This document shows, in pieces, positions 18,667-26,544 of a stretch of 35,023 nt of DNA (position 1 is the first letter of the stretch; every line of letters begins with the position of its first letter). The notes beneath the pieces are model-generated. The model was not told the origin of the DNA, ran no database searches, and worked only from the letters and a program-made list of their open reading frames with translations. The position numbers were made by a program, and so were the translations under genes. Source of the DNA: an uncultured beta proteobacterium (GTDB lineage Bacteria > Pseudomonadota > Gammaproteobacteria > Burkholderiales > Rhodocyclaceae); contig CAISOB010000070.1 in NCBI GenBank assembly GCA_903886975.1, positions 1-35,023 on the forward strand, in the 5' to 3' direction.

Positions 18667-21600
18667 ATGAGCGAGGCGCTGTCACGAAATCCCCACCGCC
18701 GCTGGCTGGCCTGGCCAACCGCCTCGCTGCGAACCTATCTCCTGGTGATGATCCTGCTTTCGATCCTGCCTTTCTTTGGGTTCACGATCTATCAGACCGT
18801 GGCCAACGCGAACAGCGAGCAGCAGCGCATGTACGACGACATCAGGCGCGAGATCAAGGCTTTCGAGGAAGACGTCGATCGCGAATTCAAATCGACGATA
18901 GCCTCGCTCAATATGGTGAGCTATTTCGCGCCTATCCAGAACGGCGATTTCGCACAGTTGCGCGAATTGCTGCACAGGCAGCCGGTGCTGCGTCCGAACT
19001 GGAGCGGAATCTACCTCCTGTCGCCGACCGGCACGGTGCTCTTCGATTCCGTAGCGGAAGGGCAGCGCGCCTATCCTGGCGATCGCGACCTGGCCGAATT
19101 CTGGAGCCGCCCCGCTGCGCAGCAGGTCTTCATTTCCAACCTGCTCGGCGATGACGAACACGGCGGCTATATGACGGCCGTCGAAGTGCCGGTGCGCGTC
19201 AATGGCCAAGCGCGTTACCTGCTCGGGGCGCGAATCCCGGTGGCGGTGTGGCAAGGCCTAGTCGCCGCTTCGGGCATTCCCGAAGAAGGCAACGTCACAC
19301 TGTTTGACCGCGACAACCGCTTCATCGCGCGCTTCCGTTCGCCCGAGCGTTTCGTCGGCACTCAGCTGCCAGCCGGCAGCCTGAGGCAAATGGCCGGGCA
19401 TGGATCCGGCAGCGGCCGTCTGCCCAGCGCCGACGTCGGCTGGGCCTACGGCGCCTGGGATACGATGCGGCTCTCCGGCTGGGGCGTCGGCATCGGCATG
19501 CCGGCCGGGCCGATCGAAGCTGCCCGCCAGCGGGCGGTCAGCGTCGCCCTCGGGATCGCGGCAGCCTGCCTGCTGCTCGGCGTATTGCTCGCTTTTTCGG
19601 TGGCGCGGCAAATGGCACGGCCCTTGCATAGATTGGCGCACAACGATATTCCCCACCCCGACGAGCCCATCGCGGTGCGTGAAATCGACCTGCTGCGCAA
19701 TGCCTTGGCCGCTTTCGAGACCGAGAGCAGAACCGCACAGGAGCGGCTCGAGAGCAAGCGCGATCTGCTGCAAAAGCGCGCTGACGAATTCGAGACCCTG
19801 CTCAGCAGCAGTCCGATCGGACTCGCTTTTGCGCAGGACTCGCGATGTCGGCGCATCACCCACAACGCCGCCATGAACAGGGTATTCGGCAGCCCGGATT
19901 CGCACGCCTGCGGCTTCGTCGAGGTGCTCCATGAAGGCCTGCCGCTGACGGCCGACAAGCAGCCACTGCAAATGGCGGCGGCATACGGGCAGACGACGCG
20001 CGGCCTGGAACTCGAATTGCGCATCGACGGCCGCCCGCCGGCATTCGTCATCGTCAGCGCGGTGCCGCTCTGGGACAGCGCCGGACAGCCGCGCGGCGCC
20101 ATCGGCGCAGTCGTCGACATCACCGAACGCAAGGCCGCCGAAGCCCGGCTGATCGACGCCGAACACGACTTGCGCGAGAGCCAGCGCCTGATCGAACTCG
20201 CCCAGGAAGCCGGCCACGTGGGTTTCTTCCACTATGACGTCGAGCATGACGCGCTGGCATGGACTCCGGGGCTGGCCAAGCTTTTCAAGCTCGCCGCAAC
20301 GGCGCCTGGCCCCACTCGGGCCGCGTGGACGCAGTTCATCGACAGCGATGACCTTGAACGCATCGAGCGCGAGTTGCGCCGCGACCTGTCCGCCGGACAG
20401 GAAAAGGACAGCTTCGACTACGGCGTTCGACTGGCCGACGGAACGGCGCTCTGGCTCTCTTCGCGGATTCAGATTCTCTACGCCGACGACGGCCGGGCGC
20501 AACACATCGTCGGCGTCACCGTCGACCTCACCGAGCACAAGGAAGCCGAGCGCGAGCGCGTGGCGCTGACTGCGCGAGAGCAGGCGGCGCGGCTCGAAGC
20601 CGAATCGGCCAACCGCGCCAAGGATGTGTTTCTGGCGATGCTCAGCCATGAACTGCGCAATCCGCTCTCGGCGGTCAGCGCCGCGATCGAACTGCTCAAC
20701 CGGATCGGCTCGCAGTCGGATTCGGAGGTCAACGCGCGGCGCATCCTGCGGCGGCAGACGCAGCACCTGACGCACATGCTCGATGACCTGCTCGACGTGG
20801 CCCGCGTGACCTCCGGCCATCTCGCGCTGTCGCGACGCAACTTCGACCTCGCGGCGCGCGTCCAGCACCTCGTCGACACGCTCGAGATCACCGGTCAGCC
20901 GTACGCGCACGAGCTCACGCTCGATCTCAAAGAGGTCTGGATAGACGCCGACCCGACACGCGTCGAGCAGGTGATCAACAACCTGCTCAACAATGCCATC
21001 AAATACACGCCGCCCGGCGGACGCATCAAGGTCCGCGTCGCCACGCAAGCTGACCAGGCGCTGCTCGAAGTCAGCAATTCCGGCCCCGGCATCGCGGCCG
21101 AACTGTTGCCGCGCGTGTTCGACTTGTTCGTCCAGGGCGAGCGCACGCTCGACCGGCGCGACGGCGGTCTGGGCGTCGGGCTGACCCTGGTCCGGCGCCT
21201 CGTCGAACTGCATGGCGGCAGCATCCACGCCGAAACGACTGAACTCGGCACGGTCATCAGCGTGCGTCTGCCGGCCATTGCCGCGCCGGCAATACGCGTC
21301 GAGCGCCGGACCGCACCGCGAGCGGCGCAACGGCGCATCGCCGTCATCGAAGACAACGAAGACGTGCTCGATGCGCTGCATAACGTGCTCAAAGTCGACG
21401 GCCACACGGTGTGGACCGCAACCGACGGCATCAGCGGCCTCGCTCTGCTGCTCAATGTACGGCCCGAAGTGGCGATCGTCGATATCGGACTGCCCGGCCT
21501 GACGGGCTTCGCCGTCGCCAAGCGCAGCCGCGCCGGCGGCTATGCCGGCAGGATGATCGCGCTCTCCGGTTACGGACACCTGCCCGACATGGAGCAGGCG

Positions 21601-21684
21601 TTGGCCGCCGGCTTTGATGACTACCTGCTAAAACCGATCGACCTGGAAAAGCTGCAGGGAATTCTTGCCGCCGAACCTGACTGA
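18667..21684 (+). CDS. hybrid sensor histidine kinase with extracellular sensor, two PAS and receiver domain
   Basis: The 1005-aa membrane kinase has TM1 at about 22-44, a periplasmic double-CACHE-like sensor (about 60-280, with WSGIYLLSPTGTVLFDSV) and TM2 at about 291-312. Two PAS-type domains follow (about 370-500 and 505-635, each ending VDITERKAAE or VDLTEHKEAE). The dimerisation domain has phospho-acceptor His661 (MLSHELRNPLS). The ATPase domain has the N-box NNLLNNAIKYTPPGG near 771 and the G-box GGLGVGL near 833. The C-terminal receiver (about 888-1003) has acceptor Asp939 (VDIGLPG). No HPt domain is present, so an external one or direct transfer is implied. The NtrC-type regulator lies 176 bp downstream and is a likely partner. 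The ligand is unknown. Confidence 0.9.
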   Translation: MSEALSRNPHRRWLAWPTASLRTYLLVMILLSILPFFGFTIYQTVANANSEQQRMYDDIRREIKAFEEDVDREFKSTIASLNMVSYFAPIQNGDFAQLRELLHRQPVLRPNWSGIYLLSPTGTVLFDSVAEGQRAYPGDRDLAEFWSRPAAQQVFISNLLGDDEHGGYMTAVEVPVRVNGQARYLLGARIPVAVWQGLVAASGIPEEGNVTLFDRDNRFIARFRSPERFVGTQLPAGSLRQMAGHGSGSGRLPSADVGWAYGAWDTMRLSGWGVGIGMPAGPIEAARQRAVSVALGIAAACLLLGVLLAFSVARQMARPLHRLAHNDIPHPDEPIAVREIDLLRNALAAFETESRTAQERLESKRDLLQKRADEFETLLSSSPIGLAFAQDSRCRRITHNAAMNRVFGSPDSHACGFVEVLHEGLPLTADKQPLQMAAAYGQTTRGLELELRIDGRPPAFVIVSAVPLWDSAGQPRGAIGAVVDITERKAAEARLIDAEHDLRESQRLIELAQEAGHVGFFHYDVEHDALAWTPGLAKLFKLAATAPGPTRAAWTQFIDSDDLERIERELRRDLSAGQEKDSFDYGVRLADGTALWLSSRIQILYADDGRAQHIVGVTVDLTEHKEAERERVALTAREQAARLEAESANRAKDVFLAMLSHELRNPLSAVSAAIELLNRIGSQSDSEVNARRILRRQTQHLTHMLDDLLDVARVTSGHLALSRRNFDLAARVQHLVDTLEITGQPYAHELTLDLKEVWIDADPTRVEQVINNLLNNAIKYTPPGGRIKVRVATQADQALLEVSNSGPGIAAELLPRVFDLFVQGERTLDRRDGGLGVGLTLVRRLVELHGGSIHAETTELGTVISVRLPAIAAPAIRVERRTAPRAAQRRIAVIEDNEDVLDALHNVLKVDGHTVWTATDGISGLALLLNVRPEVAIVDIGLPGLTGFAVAKRSRAGGYAGRMIALSGYGHLPDMEQALAAGFDDYLLKPIDLEKLQGILAAEPD

Positions 21685-21805
21685 CCGGGCAAGAGCGCCG
21701 GCGGCGCTGCACGCGTAAGCCGCCGCGAAATTGGCGCGAACTTTCCGGCGATTTTCGCGTCATCAACTAGGCGCTGCGTGTCGTCAAACGCGCGGCGGCT
21801 TGCTA

Positions 21806-21821
21806 TGGCTTGTGATTCGCT
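21806..21821 (+). promoter_or_regulatory. weak sigma-54-like promoter
   Basis: TGGCTTGTGATTCGCT keeps the invariant GG-N10-GC spacing of -24/-12 promoters and matches about nine of twelve informative consensus positions. It lies 40 bp before the ATG of the NtrC-type activator. Single matches this weak occur by chance, so it is only a candidate. Confidence 0.25.
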
Positions 21822-21860
21822 GCTTCCGCGCCAACCGTATCGCTTAAGAACGAGTACCTT

Positions 21861-23297
21861 ATGAGCCATGCCTTAGTCGTTGATGACGATACCGATTCGG
21901 CGGAGATGCTCGCCGCGCTGATCGCGACCGATAGATTCACCGTCGCCAAGGCGCATTCGCTGCGCGACGCGCGCCGCCAGATCACCTTGCAGCAACCCGA
22001 CATCATTCTCCTCGACCTCGTGCTGCCCGACGGCAGCGGTATGGAGCTGTTCAAAGATCCGAACCTGCTGGCGGCATCCGAAGTCGTGCTGATCACCGGG
22101 CATGCCAGCCTTGAAAGCTCGATCCAGGCGCTGCGCCTTGGCGCCGTCGATTACCTCGTCAAGCCGGTGAATATCACCCAGCTGCAGGGCGTGCTGTCGC
22201 GCGTGACGCCGCCGGCCGCCCTCAAAGCCGAGGTCGATACGCTCAACGCGCAGTGGCACGAAAGCGGCCATTTCGGTCAGCTATGGGGCCGTTCGGCCGT
22301 CATGCAGCGGATCTACCAGCAGATTTCACGCGTCGCGGGCACTTCGGTGACGGTGCTGGTGACCGGCGAAAGCGGCACCGGCAAGGAGGTCGTCGCCCGC
22401 GTCGTGCATGATCTCTCGCGCCGGCGCACGCGGCCGTTTCTCGCCGTCAATTGCGGTGCGATTTCGCCGAACCTGATCGAAAGCGAAATTTTCGGCCACG
22501 AGAAGGGCAGCTTCACCGGCGCCGAGCGCCAGCACCAGGGCTTCTTCGAGCGCGCCCACGGCGGCACCCTGTTTCTCGACGAAATCACCGAGATGCCCCC
22601 CGACCTGCAGGTCAAACTGTTGCGCGTACTCGAGACCAGCACCTTCATGCGCGTCGGGTCGACGGTGCTGCAGGATGCCGATGTGCGCGTCATCGCCGCC
22701 AGCAACCAGCCGCCCGAACAGGCCGTCGCCAGCGGCAAGCTGCGCGAGGATCTCTATTACCGCCTCAATGTGTTCCCGATCGCCTTGCCGCCGTTGCGCG
22801 AACGCAGCGAAGACGTGCCGCTGCTCAGCGAACACTTCCTGGCCCTGGTCTGCGAAAAGGAAGGGCGCAGCAAGCGCTTTTCGCCCGCCGCGCTGACGCG
22901 CCTCGCGGCCTACCGCTGGCCGGGAAACGTCCGCGAACTGCGCAACGTCGTGCAGCGCGCCTATGTGATGGCTGCGGGCGACCTGATCAGCGAAGAGTGG
23001 CTGCCGACCAACGGCCCGGGGACGCCGGCCGCCCCGCCGGCGCGCGCCAGCGCCGACGAGGCCGCAGCGGACGCGCCGGCGGCGGCCGGCGTCGTCACCA
23101 TCCCGGTCGGGACCTCGATGGCCGATGCCGAATGCCTGCTGATACTGGCCACCCTGCAGCACTTCAACAATCAGAAGGAACGCACCGCCGCCGTCCTCGG
23201 CATCAGTTTGAAGACGCTCTACAACCGTCTCAAGGACTACGCCGCCGAGAAGACGCCGAGCCCCGCGGCCGCGAGCGAGCCCGACAGCAAGGAATGA
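21861..23297 (+). CDS. sigma-54-dependent NtrC-family response regulator
   Basis: The 478-aa regulator activates sigma-54 RNA polymerase when phosphorylated. The receiver domain (1-115) has acidic residues Asp8-10, acceptor Asp52 (LLDLVLPDGSG) and Lys101. The AAA+ domain has Walker A GESGTGK (169-175), Walker B GGTLFLDE (234-241) and the R-finger region. The sigma-54 contact loop reads GSFTGA (216-221) instead of GAFTGA. After an Ala/Pro-rich linker, a Fis-type helix-turn-helix (KERTAAVLGISLKTLYNRLKDY) ends the protein. It lies between two histidine kinases; the upstream hybrid kinase is the most likely partner. Confidence 0.93.
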   Translation: MSHALVVDDDTDSAEMLAALIATDRFTVAKAHSLRDARRQITLQQPDIILLDLVLPDGSGMELFKDPNLLAASEVVLITGHASLESSIQALRLGAVDYLVKPVNITQLQGVLSRVTPPAALKAEVDTLNAQWHESGHFGQLWGRSAVMQRIYQQISRVAGTSVTVLVTGESGTGKEVVARVVHDLSRRRTRPFLAVNCGAISPNLIESEIFGHEKGSFTGAERQHQGFFERAHGGTLFLDEITEMPPDLQVKLLRVLETSTFMRVGSTVLQDADVRVIAASNQPPEQAVASGKLREDLYYRLNVFPIALPPLRERSEDVPLLSEHFLALVCEKEGRSKRFSPAALTRLAAYRWPGNVRELRNVVQRAYVMAAGDLISEEWLPTNGPGTPAAPPARASADEAAADAPAAAGVVTIPVGTSMADAECLLILATLQHFNNQKERTAAVLGISLKTLYNRLKDYAAEKTPSPAAASEPDSKE

Positions 23298-23433
23298 GCG
23301 CTGGCCCCTGGCCACGCTGCGATTCGCGGACTGGCGGCCGCCCGGACGGGTTGCGCCGCTATGTCTCGTTGCGCACAGACGCCGCACCGCGCAAAGCCGA
23401 GCATGACGCCTCATCCGGCCGCCGCGACGCCCT

Positions 23434-24558
23434 ATGAAACTGGCTCAGTTCATCACCGCTCACATCGAAGAGATCCTCACCGACTGGGATCTGTTTGCCG
23501 AGACGCTGCACCCGGCCGCCGGGGAATTATCGGTTGCCGAGCTGCGCGACCACGGCAAAGGGGTTTTGCGCCAGATCGCCCGCGATATGGAAAACGAGGG
23601 CAGCGTCGAACAGCAAGCCGAAAAAGCGCTGGCCGGTCCGCCGGCGATCGACAGCAGCAGCGCCGCCGCCGCGCATGGCGAGGCCCGACACGAGCACGGC
23701 TTCTCCCTGCTCCAGCTCACCGCCGAGTACCGGGCCCTGCGCGCCAGCGTGCTGCGCCTGTGGATGCCGCGCATCACCAGTTTCACCGAGCAGCGCGCCA
23801 ACGAACTGGTGCGTTTCAACGCGGCCATCGACCAGGCCATGGCCGAGTCGGCGTGCACGTTTTCGGAAAAGAACGCGCAGGTGCGCGACACCTTCCTGGC
23901 CATCCTCGGCCACGATTTGCGCAGCCCGCTGGCGACCATGAGCATGGCCGGCGACTATCTGACGCGGGCCGGTGTCGGCACCGAGGCGACGCTGCATACC
24001 GGCACGCGGGTCAAGCGCAGCGCGGCAACGATGGTCAGGATGGTCGGCGACCTGCTCGAATATGCGCGCTGCCAGCTCGGCGGCAAATTGCCGATCACGC
24101 GGCAACTCGCCGACATCCAGGAAATCTGCCTGGCGGCGCTCTCCGACGCGCAAGCCGCGCACCCGGACTGCAGTTTCGAGTTCGAGTTTTCCGGCGAACT
24201 CTGCGACGACTTCGACAGCCCGCGCATGCAGCAAGTCTTTTCCAATCTGCTCGCCAATGCGGCGCAATACCGCGCCAAGAATTCCGCGGTAACCCTCAGG
24301 GCGCGCGGCGAAGCGGCCGAGATCATCGTGCAGGTCAGAAATTTCGGCCCGGTCATTCCGCCCGCATCGCGGCGGGAAATATTCAAGCCGCTGGTGCAGC
24401 TGCATGGCGAAGACGGCCTGGCGACGAGCCTCGGTTTGGGACTGTTCATCGCCCATGAAATCACCCTCGCCCATGGCGGCAGCATCAGCGTCGAATCGGA
24501 CGCGACGTCCGGAACCGTATTCACGCTGAGCTTTCCCAGGAACCAGACGCTAGCCTAG
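23434..24558 (+). CDS. soluble sensor histidine kinase with RsbRD-like N-terminus
   Basis: The 374-aa kinase has no membrane segment. Residues 1-140 form an all-helical region (LAQFITAHIEEILTDWDLFAETL; HGFSLLQLTAEYRALRASVLRLW) like the RsbRD-type N-terminal sensor domain of stress-signalling proteins. The dimerisation helix has phospho-acceptor His160 (AILGHDLRSPLATM). The ATPase domain has an N-box reading FSNLLANAAQYR and a G-box LGLGLFIAHEI. It probably works with the upstream NtrC-type regulator or hybrid kinase. A 136-bp gap separates it from the regulator, so a separate promoter is possible. Confidence 0.88.
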   Translation: MKLAQFITAHIEEILTDWDLFAETLHPAAGELSVAELRDHGKGVLRQIARDMENEGSVEQQAEKALAGPPAIDSSSAAAAHGEARHEHGFSLLQLTAEYRALRASVLRLWMPRITSFTEQRANELVRFNAAIDQAMAESACTFSEKNAQVRDTFLAILGHDLRSPLATMSMAGDYLTRAGVGTEATLHTGTRVKRSAATMVRMVGDLLEYARCQLGGKLPITRQLADIQEICLAALSDAQAAHPDCSFEFEFSGELCDDFDSPRMQQVFSNLLANAAQYRAKNSAVTLRARGEAAEIIVQVRNFGPVIPPASRREIFKPLVQLHGEDGLATSLGLGLFIAHEITLAHGGSISVESDATSGTVFTLSFPRNQTLA

Positions 24559-24630
24559 GGTGTGTTGCACGGAGTCCGGTCATATACTTCAAGGTATCGT
24601 TCGCACGAGGCCGATGGAAAGCCGCCGATC

Positions 24631-25701
24631 ATGAAGTTCAATGCGCCGTGGGCCGCTCGCGGCCCCCTGTTCAGCCCCGGAGTCGCTGCCGCCCTCGCTG
24701 CCGCGCTGCTTTTCGGCGCCGGCACGCCGGCGGCCAAATGGCTGTTGCACGACATGCGGCCGTGGCTGCTCGCCGGGCTGTTCTACCTCGGCTCCGGCAT
24801 CGGCCTGAGCGCCTTTCGCCTGCTCAGTGGCGCAGCGCCGGTGCGTCTTGCGCGCAACGAATACGCGAGCCTCGCCGGTGCGGTCGCCGCCGGCGGCGTC
24901 GTCGCGCCGGTGCTGTTGATGTTCGGATTGTCGGCCATGCCGGCCTCGGGCGCCGCCCTGCTGCTCAACGCCGAGGCCGTGCTGACGGCGGTCATCGCCT
25001 GGGCGGTATTCAAGGAGAACATCGGCTGGCGCATCGCGCTTGGCATGGCGGCCATCGTCACCGGCGCGCTGCTGCTCAGCTGGCCGGGCGAAGCACGTCT
25101 TGCCGGCGCCTTGCCGGCGCTCGCCGTCCTCGCCGCCTGTCTGGCCTGGGCGATCGACAACAACCTGACGCGTCAGGTCGCGCTCGCCGATGCGTCGTGG
25201 ATCGCCGCGGTCAAGGGCCTGGTCGCCGGCAGCATCAACCTCGCTCTCGCGCTGTCGCTCGGCGACCGCCTGCCGGCCTGGCCCGCCGCCCTCGCTGCAG
25301 CGGCCGTAGGATTCATTGCCTATGGGCTCAGCCTGGTGCTTTTTGTCGTCGGCATGCGGCAGCTGGGCGCGGCGCGCACGACCGCCTATTTTTCGCTGGC
25401 GCCTTTTTTCGGCGCCTTGCTCGCGCTCGCCGGCGGCGAAGCGCTGACGCCGCGGCTCGTCACAGCGGGCCTGCTGATGGCCGCCGGCATCTGGCTGCAC
25501 CTGACCGAACGCCATGAGCACACGCACCGTCACGCGGCGCTCGAGCACCAGCACGCGCATCGCCACGACGAGCATCACCGCCATCCGCACGACTTTCCCG
25601 TCGACGCCGCGCTGACCCATACGCACAGCCACCGGCACGAAGCGCAGACGCACCGCCACGCGCATTTTCCCGACGCGCACCACCGCGATCACGAGCATTA
25701 G
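24631..25701 (+). CDS. EamA/DMT-family transporter with histidine-rich C-terminal tail
   Basis: The 356-aa membrane protein has about ten hydrophobic helices in two EamA repeats (first GVAAALAAALLFGAGTPAAKWLL, second ALAVLAACLAWAIDNNLTRQ). The drug/metabolite transporter fold exports small molecules, and the substrate cannot be told from sequence. The last 62 residues (295-356) are a hydrophilic tail with 23 histidines in HxH runs, of a kind seen in zinc, nickel and cobalt transporters. This suggests metal binding or sensing, which is inference. The ATG at 24631 is chosen because the first EamA helix follows it; an in-frame upstream start at 24562 would add 23 hydrophilic residues. Confidence 0.85.
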   Translation: MKFNAPWAARGPLFSPGVAAALAAALLFGAGTPAAKWLLHDMRPWLLAGLFYLGSGIGLSAFRLLSGAAPVRLARNEYASLAGAVAAGGVVAPVLLMFGLSAMPASGAALLLNAEAVLTAVIAWAVFKENIGWRIALGMAAIVTGALLLSWPGEARLAGALPALAVLAACLAWAIDNNLTRQVALADASWIAAVKGLVAGSINLALALSLGDRLPAWPAALAAAAVGFIAYGLSLVLFVVGMRQLGAARTTAYFSLAPFFGALLALAGGEALTPRLVTAGLLMAAGIWLHLTERHEHTHRHAALEHQHAHRHDEHHRHPHDFPVDAALTHTHSHRHEAQTHRHAHFPDAHHRDHEH

Positions 25702-25721
25702 GCAGGAGGAGCTTGGCCGAC

Positions 25722-26454
25722 ATGCAAGACACGCCTTCCGAATTTCCCCTGCAAGAAGTCAAGGCGCTGGTTTTCGACGTCTTCGGCACCCTCGTCGATT
25801 GGCGCACTTCGATCGCCAGGGAAGCGCAGCTTGTCCTCTCGCCGCTGGGCATCGCGCTCGACTGACTGGCCTTTGCCGATGCCTGACAGCGGCATTATCA
25901 ACCAACGCTCGAAGAGGTGCGCTCGGGACGCATGCCCTTTACCAAGCTTGACCGCCTGCACCGGCACAACCTCGATCTCGTCATCGGCGAATTTTCCATC
26001 GACCGGCTCGACGAAACGGCGCGTCGCCGTCTCAACCTCGCCTGGCGCTGCCTTGATGCCTGGCCCGATGCCGCGGCCGGCCTTGCCGCCTTGCGGCCCA
26101 ATTACCTGCTGGCGCCGTGCTCGAACGGCAGCATCGCGCAGATGGTCGCGCTGGCGCGGCGCAACGGCTTTGTCTGGGACGCCGTTCTCGGCGCCGAAAC
26201 GGCGCGCGATTACAAACCCAAACCCGGCGTCTACCTGAACGCCGCCGCCGCACTCGGTCTCGAACCGGCGCAACTGATGCTGGTCGCGGCCCACTCCAGC
26301 GACCTCTCGGCCGCCGCGTCAGCCGGTCTGCGCACCGCTTTCCTGGCCCGTCCGGGCGAGTTCGGAGCCGGCCGAGGCGAGGCCGGCGTTGGCGGTCGAT
26401 TTTTCGGTGTCCAGCCTGCCTGAACTGGCCCCGATTCTAACCCGCCCGGAATAA
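25722..26454 (+). pseudogene. haloacid dehalogenase type II (HAD superfamily), broken
   Basis: The frame begins at ATG 25722 with AGGAGG upstream and reads through nucleophile motif LVFDVFGTLVDW (Asp19). It meets TGA at 25863-25865 and again at 25884-25886. The text is LGIALD-stop-LAFADA-stop-QRHYQPTLEEVRSGR; intact relatives have Trp at both places (DWxAFADAWR). The frame stays open after that through APCSNGS (motif II), KPKPGVY (motif III) and VAAHSSDLSAA (motif IV). A probable +1 slip near 26385-26389 then moves the true ending (LAVDFSVSSLPELA) out of frame to a TAA at 26452. Two nonsense codons plus a frameshift make this a decayed gene or an error-rich region. Confidence 0.85.
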
Positions 26455-26463
26455 TGACAAAGT

Positions 26464-26497
26464 CCTTTTTGCGGCGGTAAAAACTGCCGCCCGTAAG
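26464..26497 (+). promoter_or_regulatory. hairpin in the leader region of the RND operon
   Basis: An 8-bp stem (26471-26478 with 26483-26490, one G-U pair) closes an AAAA loop. Outer CCTT and AAGG (26464-26467 and 26494-26497) can pair too. No T-run follows on the plus strand, so it is not a standard terminator. It sits 48-81 bp before the efflux pump start and could be an operator or a leader structure. A TATCAT box lies near 26526. Confidence 0.35.
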
Positions 26498-26544
26498 GAA
26501 CATTGGCTATTGCCCTACAGTCATTGCTATCATTCGTGGTTTGA

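Noticed and set aside
19258..21579. 773-codon minus-strand frame opposite the hybrid kinase
   Set aside because: Shadow of the kinase, with His/Asp/Gln-rich antisense composition.
13489..25886. Complete reassignment of UGA to Trp
   Set aside because: UGA ends many intact genes here at the expected place, and the other conserved Trp residues I checked are TGG. The dehalogenase also has a frameshift, so ordinary decay or error is simpler.
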